NCBI GenBank assembly: GCA_016125225.1
Contig: WGME01000014.1
Coordinates: 211,070-275,069 of the forward strand
Source: a bacterium
GTDB lineage: Bacteria; Planctomycetota; Planctomycetia; Planctomycetales; Planctomycetaceae
Length of the DNA stretch: 64,000 nt
Direction of reading: 5' to 3'
Part shown: piece after piece, positions 54,001 to 60,000 of the stretch
How the letters are laid out: each line of letters opens with the position of its first letter
How positions within the stretch are numbered: the stretch's first letter is position 1
Program-made: the position numbers and the translations under genes
The notes under the pieces: model-generated
Told to the model about the DNA's origin: nothing
What the model saw: only the letters and a program-made list of their open reading frames with translations
Database searches by the model: none

Positions 54001-57000
54001 CCGCACGAGCCAGCAGGGGACACTCATCTGGACTCCCACGGCTAACGATGGGTTGGCTAGTGGAAGTCCTGTCATTGTGACCGTCAGTGACGCTGACCCC
54101 AGCAACCCTGAACACCCGGTGGGCTATGACCAAATCACCTTTGTCGTGCTGGTTTCCGATCCTCCCGGGGCCACTGAAGTGCATTTCCAATCGCTGCCCT
54201 CGACCGTCGTGCGGGCCGGCTTGCCGTTCAGCTACCAGGTCGGACTGAGTGGACAGGGCAGTTTGACTCTGACCTACGAAGTGACCGGACCAGCGGGGAT
54301 GTCCTTCAGCACCAGCACGCCCGGCCTCCTGAGTTGGTCTACACCAGTCTTGGGGAATTATGGCGTCGAAATTCTGATCAAAGAAGCGGGTGTGTTGCTG
54401 GCCCGCCAGACATTTACCTTGTCAGTGTTCGAACCATATCGCCTGAATGAGCCGCCAGAATTCCAGACCACGGAACTGCCCGGTCCGGCGCTGCGCGATG
54501 TCGCTTATTCCACGCGATTGCGGGTCTACGATGCCAATCGTGACACTCTCACATACACTCTTAATGCTGCTGCGATCGCGCGGGGGATGCAGATCGATGC
54601 CCGGACAGGAGTGCTCACATGGCTCCCCACTGTGGGCGGTTCTTACCCTGTGACTGTGACGGTAAGCGACGGCGAATTCTCGACCACACAGGCTTTCTGG
54701 TTGACGGTCTTACACAACGCCCCGCCCGTCTTCGATTCACTCCCGGCGACCGAAGTCCATATCGGTCCGACTGCAGGGCCATACGATCAACTGATCGAAT
54801 TTCATGATCCTAACCACGGTGATGTTGTCACCTGGAGCATCGAGAAGCCCGAGGGGATGACCGCCACACCCACAGTAAATGGCCTACAACTTCTGTGGTC
54901 GCCGACTGCGAGCGATCGTGGACGCCACCTCATCACGATTACCTTGCGCGACCAGTCGGGCGCGACCGCAAAGCAGACATTTGAACTGCAAGCCTTTGAC
55001 CCGGATGTCAACGAGGCGCCTGTCATTCACAATGACTTACGCACATCCGTCCCCGCAGGTTATCGGCTGCTGCATCAGGTGTTGGCCACTGACCCTGATG
55101 GCGACCGTCTGACGTATGCACTATTGACTGCCCCGGAAGGGATGGCGATTGATCCCTCGGGCCAGATGGCGTGGACTCCCCAACTCGACGACATCACACC
55201 AGTTGGTGAACCACTGATCGTGACACTGCGGGTGACTGACCGACGCGGTGCCAGCACAACGGTTGTCTATGACCTCAACGTTACGCAATCCCTGGTCAAT
55301 AGTGCTCCGATACTTGACCAGACGTCGCCACGTTCTGCGGCGACGTTGAATATTCCCTACAGCTATCTTCCGACGGCGAGCGACGCGGACCAGGACCAAC
55401 TCTATTGGATTCTGGATAATGGTCCTGCCGGAATGACGGTGGATCTATGGACTGGTGAATTGCACTGGACGCCGTCCAAGGCTGGTGACCTGGGTACGCA
55501 TCGTGTCACGCTACGTGTCGCCGATCCGTATGGTGGCTACGATCTGCGAACTTGGATGCTGACGGTCCGCAGCACGAATCTACCGCCGGAGATCACGTCT
55601 GATCCAGTCACCATTCTGGCTCACGATGAGCAGTTCGCTTACACGGTCTCGGCCCGCGATCCCGAGGAAGGGACACTGACTTATACTTTGCTCGACGGAC
55701 CAGCCGGACTGACCTTTATCAATGATACGAATCAGTTGACCTGGACTCATGAGGGCACGGCCCCTTATCCAGCGGGAAGCCATGCAATCCGGATCGGGGT
55801 CATCGACGAGCAGGGAGCGATCACAGAGCAGGCTTGGACGCTGGTGATTTACGACCCGGCGGTCAATGCCCCGCCCGAGTTCACCAGCACGCCGACCACT
55901 TGGACTCTCGTGGGCCACGCTTACGAATATACCCCAGTGGCTGTCGATCCTAACGGGAGTCAGGTCACTTACTCCGTGGTGAATTTGCCTGAAGGAGCAG
56001 AGTGGGCGAATGGGTCTCTGACCTGGACTCCGGACAGTGACGATATCGGCACACATACCATCACTTTTGTGGCCAGCGACGGACTCTTGACCCGCCGGCA
56101 GACCTTGTCGCTCCGTGTCCGTACTAACGCAACGCCGCAAATCACCGCGGCTTCGGACTTCACCATCACAGCCGGCCAAACATGGGCCTATCAAGTGCAG
56201 GCCAGTGATGCCGATCAAGACTTGCTGCACTACACACTCTCAGTTACCGAAACTCTGCCCGATGGCGCGGCCCCCTTTACAATCGACCCAGAATCAGGCC
56301 GCATCAATTGGACCGCTCCAACTGGCATCGCTGCGGTTGGCACCTACACACTGACCGTTTTTGCTGACGACGACATTCAAGGCCCCGGTCAACAGACCTT
56401 CATCGTGCATGTGGTGGCAGACACGACAGATCCTACGGTTTCGCTCACATCGTCGGTAGCGACTGCTCAGGTTGATCGTGATGTCCGGTTGACCGTGGCT
56501 GCCAGCGACAACGTGGGAATTGGCGGCCTGCTACTGGAAATTGTTTCGATCGATGGTGAGGCCGTGTCCGTCCCCATTCCCCTGAGTGGTTCCGGCAAGG
56601 CGATTTGGCGGCCCTTAGAGGCGGGTGTCTATGTCATTCGCGCGACGGCAACCGATCTGAACGGGAACACATCGTTCATACAGATCACCCAAACGGTCTA
56701 TGTGAATGCCAGCGGACCGACTGTTTCCTTCAGTACGCCTGCTGCCGACGCGATCATCTACGAACCGGTGCAGATCGTCGGAACCGTATTCGATGAGTTC
56801 GACGATGTTCTGGAATGGCGGTTGGTTGCCTTCGCCGAAGAGCAGCCTAGCCGCGAACTCCTCATCGCCTCTGGGAGTGGAGAGTTCACGAACGCGGCTG
56901 TGGGCCTCTTCGATACTACGTTACTGGCAAATGGCCGCTATACACTGAAGTTGTCGGCACGCGACTCCCAGAACGTCTGGTCGGAAACGGCTCGCGAGAT

Positions 57001-60000
57001 TGAAGTGGGTGGCCAGCTTAAGCTTGGCAACTTTAAATTCTCCACAACCGATCTGGTTCTTAACACCCCGGGCATTCCCATCACAATTTCTCGGACCTAC
57101 GACACGCTGACGGCCGCGCGCGATCTCGATTTTGGCTACGGCTGGACATGGGACTTAGGGAATCCACAGGTCGATATCATCTACCCCGATGGTCGACCGA
57201 CGCTCTTTGAAGGCAATTATGTGCCGTTCCGTGAGGGGACGCGTGTGATTATCACGTTGCCCGATGGCACGCAGGAAGGATTTACGTTCCTGCCGCAGCC
57301 GATTATTCGTAATGGCCTCGGTTTTGGGTTGGGGGTGACGGAGTACGAGGCCTATTTCCATCCCGATACGACCACGCTGGGTTATCTCACGTTGGCGGAA
57401 GAGATCATTCTCGTAAAGCAGGGGGATGAATTCCTGGTTCAGACAAATTCGGGCAGCGGCGCGCTCGGCGGATATGCGTTCAATCCCTCGCAAGCCATCA
57501 CGCAAAACGATTTTGTATATTACACCAAAGCCGGCGCACGCTATGGCCTCGATCCTGCAGGTTCCGGTCGCACCTGGATTGAAGATCGTAATGGCAACCG
57601 CGTCGAATATCTCCCCCAGGGAAATATCACGACAATTCAACATCGCAACGTCAACGTCGCCGGGTCACAAGCCCGTACGGTGACGATCTATTGGGAGCAG
57701 GGACGGATTGATCGCATCGTCGATCCGGCGGGAAACGCGATTGAATATGGTTATAACGCCGCCGGCGAACTGGTCTCTGTCACCGATCGTTCCGGTCGCA
57801 CAACACAATATGAATATTATGCGGTGGGAGATCCGGGATACGATGCCGACACGCATGCCCATTATCTGAAGACCATCATTGATCCACAGGGACGACAATC
57901 AGTCGCCGCAACCTATGGCGCTGATGGTCGCCTGCAGCAAACGCGCGATGCGACGAACTACGCCACAGAGTTTTCATACGATGTCGAACAAAAGCAACAG
58001 ACAGCGAGCTCCGCGGGCAATGCGGATGCGGTCTTCGTGGCTGACCGGCGGGGGAATCTCACCGAGCAATCCAACGGCATCGACGAAGTCATACGGCAAT
58101 ACGACGAACAGGGGCGACTGCTGGTCGAGACCCGCATTGTTGGTGATCTCGATGCAGTCGGCGGTCCTGCCGATGATCTCACTACGCGTTACTCGTACAA
58201 CATCTATGGCCAGCCCCTCAGCCAGACTAATGCCCGCGGCAACGCCGCGACATTGCAGTACGATGATGAAGGCAATGCGATTGCCGCGACCGATGCCTTG
58301 GGCAATGCCACAATCAATACGTTTGATGAGCAGGGGAATTTGCTCTCTACGCAGCGCGGCGGCGTGACGACATCCTTCACCTACGACGGCTGGGGCAACG
58401 TCACCAGAATTATCGATCAGACGGGCCGGGTACTGGTTCAGAATGCTTATGACGGCTATGGCCAACTCGTTTCGACCACGGATCAGTATGGACGTACCAG
58501 CGAGTTCACCTACGATGAGCTCGGTCGTCAGACATCGTCGACACAAGTAGTCATTAACGAGACTAGCGGCGAGCCAGTCGAAATTCGTCTAATTCTGCGG
58601 CAAGAATACGATGCCGACGGACGTATCATCCGCAGTCAACGACTCCGGCAGGAGGGTACGCAGCCCGAGCAACTGCAAAACGAGTCTTACACCGACTACA
58701 ACGCAGCAGGACAAGTCTGGCAGACTCGGCAGAGAAATTATCAAAGCGATGGCAGCTATGTCGAACTGACCACTCAGTCCCGTTTCGACATTCGTGGCAA
58801 CATTGTGGAAGTCCGTTCTTCGGGATTTGCAACCGGAAGCAGCACTCCAGTCTGGTTCCTGCAGCGGACAATCTACGATGCACAAGGCCGCGTGCTGTAC
58901 CAGTCCGATCGTTACGAGGAAACCGCCCCCACGGCTGATGTCGGCGGTTCGTACAACGAATACGATCTGTATGGACGCGTGGTGGCTTCCAGCCGCATAA
59001 CAGGTCTGAATATCGCGATCACGAATGAATCGGAAGTCGGAACTCCTGCGGCCGATGTGGTCTATTCCACCGCGATTGTGGGCAGCCCGGTCGTCTTGCA
59101 GACTTCGCAGACGGAATACTCTGCCGAGGGACGTGTCAGCCGCACCATCGATACTTATGGCCTCGCGACGGAATACACTTATAACCGGTTTGGGGATGTC
59201 ATTCAGACACGCACGGAAACGCGTACCGAACTGGGCGACATTGCCTGGCTGGAAACGCGCACGGTCTACGATGCCTACGGCCGTGTTGCCTATGCGACCG
59301 ACCAGTATCTTTCAGGCTCTACGTCACCGATTCTCGGTTCACAGACCATCTATGATGGTCAGGGGCGGGTGATCAGTACACGTCGCCTGCAGGGTCTCAA
59401 GATTCGTCTGGAAAATGATCGCAGCGAAATCGTCGCCGAGGGACGTCAGATCTGGCGGACCAGCACAAAGTATGACAGCCAGGGACGAGTCATCGAGCAA
59501 ACCTCGGCTGATGGGCAGATCACTTCCTATGAGTACGACAGCCAAGGCCGACAGGTAGCAACTGTGGGGCAAGGAGTGCTGGCCAGTTCTGTGGGCCTGT
59601 CAATCAACGGAGATCCTATCCTCCATCATCGCACGGAAACGGTTTATGACGACTTCGGACGCGTCGCTGAACAATGGGCCAATCTCCGCCAGTTCGCCAA
59701 TGATCAGATCGATCGCTCGGCGGCCCAAATCACGCGGTATACTTACGATGTCGAAGGCCGCGTGATCGCCACAACTCAAGCCACGTTCGATGGCAGCCTC
59801 GAAATCGTTATGCGTTCGGAATACGACGACTTTGGGCGCCTCGCCGCCGAAATCGATGCCATCGGCAACCGCAAAGAGTATGAATACGACGCTCTCGGCC
59901 GCACGACCAAAGTCATCCTGCCTGCCGTCGATGATCCGACCGATAGCCTCGAAGATACGCCGGTCCATCCGGTTTATGAGTATGTGTACAATGCACAAGG